Positions 62,635 through 64,000 of a DNA stretch of 64,000 nt are shown piece by piece (position 1 is the stretch's first letter; every line of letters begins with the position of its first letter). Made by a program: the position numbers and the translations under genes. Source of the DNA: Gloeobacter morelensis MG652769. GTDB taxonomy: Bacteria; Cyanobacteriota; Cyanobacteriia; Gloeobacterales; Gloeobacteraceae. The DNA is taken from contig NZ_CP063845.1 in assembly GCF_021018745.1 (NCBI RefSeq), forward strand, positions 1,798,001 to 1,862,000. The letters run 5' to 3'. The notes beneath the pieces were generated by a model. The model did not search any database and was not told where the DNA came from. It saw nothing but the letters and a program-made list of their open reading frames with translations.

Positions 62635-63417
62635 ATGGCGAAGATGGAAGCGCTGGTCATCGAGAACCGGCGCGCTCAGCAACTGGTCGGTGTCCTGCAC
62701 CACGGCGAGGGAACGGGTCCGCGCCCCTGTCTGGTGGTTTGTCACGGTTTTGCCGGAACGAAGGTGGGCGGCAGCCGCCGCTTTGTCAACTTCGCCCGCT
62801 ATGCAACTGGTTTTGGTTTGTCGGTGTTGCGCTTCGACTTCGCCGGTTGCGGCGACAGCGACGGCGAGCTAGCCGAATTGACCCTCGAAGGCGAACTGGA
62901 CGACCTGCGTGCAGCGATTGCGACGGTGCGCGCCTGGCCGAGCGTCGACAGCGAACGAATCGGCGTGGTCGGGCATTGCCTGGGAGCGGTGACGGCCATC
63001 CGCGCCTGTGCCCGGGGTCTACCTATCGCCAGAGCCGTCGCCTGGGCACCGTTTGCCGACTTGCCCGGCACGCTGGAGCGACTGATTGGCGAGGCAGCGT
63101 TTGCGCTGGTGCGCGAGGGCGAAATCGCCGATTTTCTCTACAATCAGCAACTGTTTCAGTGCGGCCCGGATCTGCTGAGTGGAGTCGACGGTTTCGATCT
63201 CAAAGGCGACATCGAGCTGGTCCACCAGCCACTGCTCATCGTCCACGGCAGTGAGGATGCGACCGTGCCGCTTGCCGAAGTCGAGGGTTTGATCGAGGCC
63301 GCGCGCCCGACACCGGGCCTGCGGCGGCTGGAAGTGATCGAAGGGGCGCACCACTCGTTTCCTTATCACCAGGAGGAACTGTTTGACCTGACCGTTCAGT
63401 GGTTTCGCAATTGGTAG
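62635..63417 (+). CDS. Alpha/beta hydrolase with Cys nucleophile
   Basis: A 260-residue alpha/beta hydrolase. VVCHGFAGTKVGGSRRF is the oxyanion region, RFDFAGCGDSDG follows, and the nucleophile elbow is VVGHCLGAV, with Cys115 in place of the usual Ser. Asp208 in HGSEDATV and His239 or His240 in EGAHHSF complete the triad. A Cys nucleophile occurs in dienelactone hydrolases and some acyltransferases and may slow simple hydrolysis in favour of acyl transfer. ATG 62635 has GAGGA upstream. The gene lies between acpS and the ACP gene, so it may act on an ACP- or CoA-bound acyl chain. Confidence 0.85.
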   Translation: MAKMEALVIENRRAQQLVGVLHHGEGTGPRPCLVVCHGFAGTKVGGSRRFVNFARYATGFGLSVLRFDFAGCGDSDGELAELTLEGELDDLRAAIATVRAWPSVDSERIGVVGHCLGAVTAIRACARGLPIARAVAWAPFADLPGTLERLIGEAAFALVREGEIADFLYNQQLFQCGPDLLSGVDGFDLKGDIELVHQPLLIVHGSEDATVPLAEVEGLIEAARPTPGLRRLEVIEGAHHSFPYHQEELFDLTVQWFRNW

Positions 63418-63447
63418 ACCCACCCAACTGTCTTGGAGACGATGCCG

Positions 63448-63720
63448 ATGGAAATGCCTTTGTTGCACAGTGTCCCTGTTGAAGAAGCCGTTCCCGGGTA
63501 TCGGGAATTCTGCAGCGCCGTCGCCGCACGACTCAATATCGATGCTGCCCGTCTGAAACCCGAAAGTACCTGGGTGGCCGATCTGGGCGCCACCTCGGTG
63601 GACATCGTCAAGATCGTCATGCTCATCCGCCAGCGCTTCGGCGTCAAGGTGCCGACCTCCCAGGCGGGCCGGATCAAGACTGTCCGCGACGCCTATTTGC
63701 TGCTGGGGCAGGGGAGGTGA
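63448..63720 (+). CDS. Discrete acyl carrier protein
   Basis: A 90-residue ACP. The phosphopantetheine site is DLGATSVDIVK with Ser50; the usual DSL is replaced by ATS, as in some polyketide ACPs. Helix 2 and 3 elements (VMLIRQRFGVKVPTSQAGRIKTVRDAYLLL) match. The start could be one of three nearby codons; ATG 63448 has the best GGAG spacing. The stop overlaps the next start as GTGA. Confidence 0.85.
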   Translation: MEMPLLHSVPVEEAVPGYREFCSAVAARLNIDAARLKPESTWVADLGATSVDIVKIVMLIRQRFGVKVPTSQAGRIKTVRDAYLLLGQGR

Positions 63721-64000
63721 GGACGGTCGCTTTTTGTCCCGATCGCCTGCGCGCCCTGGCGGCCGGGCGGCACTTCGGCCTCGCCGCCTTCGACCTGGAT
63801 GGCACCTTGCTCGATACCCACCACCGCCTCACCCCGGCCACCGTCCGGGCCGTGCGGCGGGTGGAGGCTAGTGGGGTGCGGGTGTTGCTGGCCACCGCCC
63901 GGACGGTAGGAGCGATCCGCCCGTACCTCGAACTATTGGCCACCCCGGGGCTGGTGGTCGCCCACAACGGAGCGCTGGTATGCGACACTGCCACCGGGGC
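63717..64000 (+). CDS. HAD superfamily hydrolase, N-terminal part (cut by window edge)
   Basis: The frame starting at GTG 63717 overlaps the ACP stop and stays open to the window end, about 94 residues. AFDLDGTLLDTHHRLTPATVRAVRR is HAD motif I with the nucleophile Asp, VRVLLATARTVGAI is motif II, and LVVAHNGALV follows, together typical of the Cof-type (IIB) HAD phosphatases. The remaining motifs lie outside the window. As the last visible gene of the arm it suggests the operon continues. Confidence 0.8.
   Translation, partial: MRTVAFCPDRLRALAAGRHFGLAAFDLDGTLLDTHHRLTPATVRAVRRVEASGVRVLLATARTVGAIRPYLELLATPGLVVAHNGALVCDTATG

Overview
The window looks like chromosomal DNA from a GC-rich, early-branching cyanobacterium of the Gloeobacter type. 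This is an inference from gene content: several Uma2 (DUF820) proteins, a DUF2808 protein, an orange-carotenoid-protein N-domain homologue, a DUF2949-like protein, a DevBCA exporter, and pgm beside glgX, with genes packed tightly on both strands. No rRNA, tRNA, CRISPR array or insertion sequence was seen. The assignment cannot be proven from the sequence alone.

Region 1 (1 to about 13 kb) holds a MarC fragment, a Uma2 gene, an RND efflux operon with a divergent MarR regulator, ketopantoate reductase, a DUF4142 protein, an SRAP/YedK protein, and a three-gene operon (desaturase, MetX-like hydrolase, type III glutamine synthetase relative). Region 2 (13 to 24 kb) holds a CadD-type transporter, an unusual carotenoid-domain protein with a long N-terminal tail, DUF1622, two glutathione transferases, protein-L-isoaspartate methyltransferase, two more Uma2 genes, an ECF sigma factor with its YCII/DGPF partner, and a tandem pair of aspartoacylase-family genes, one of which has lost key residues. 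Region 3 (23 to 41.7 kb) holds recQ, divergent pgm and glgX, a DUF2808 protein, an orphan NarL-type histidine kinase, a second RND efflux operon, TauE with DUF1634, a LysR regulator, acylphosphatase, and several small genes including a PadR regulator.

Region 4 (41.7 to 64 kb, open at the right edge) is the most interesting part. On the minus strand a tightly coupled operon encodes the complete five-gene enediyne core cassette, unbL-unbV-unbU-pksE-tebC, followed by a Tat-exported vanadium haloperoxidase and closed by a strong hairpin terminator. On the plus strand a divergent run of genes encodes an unknown membrane protein, an SRPBCC protein, a MoaD/ThiS-like sulfur carrier, a DUF2949-like protein, a DevBCA exporter, a CopD-like membrane protein, a PstS-like binding protein, FabH, AcpS, an alpha/beta hydrolase with a Cys nucleophile, a discrete ACP and a HAD hydrolase. 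The 443-base region between the arms contains two divergent promoters of identical design (TTGACA, 17 bases, TTATAC). The same TTATACAG element sits on both -10 boxes, so the two arms are probably one co-regulated system.

A working model, which is inference: PksE and its thioesterase make a conjugated polyene or enediyne precursor, UnbL/V/U process it, FabH/ACP/AcpS supply or extend an acyl unit, the sulfur carrier or haloperoxidase decorates it, and DevBCA exports the product to the periplasm or outer membrane.
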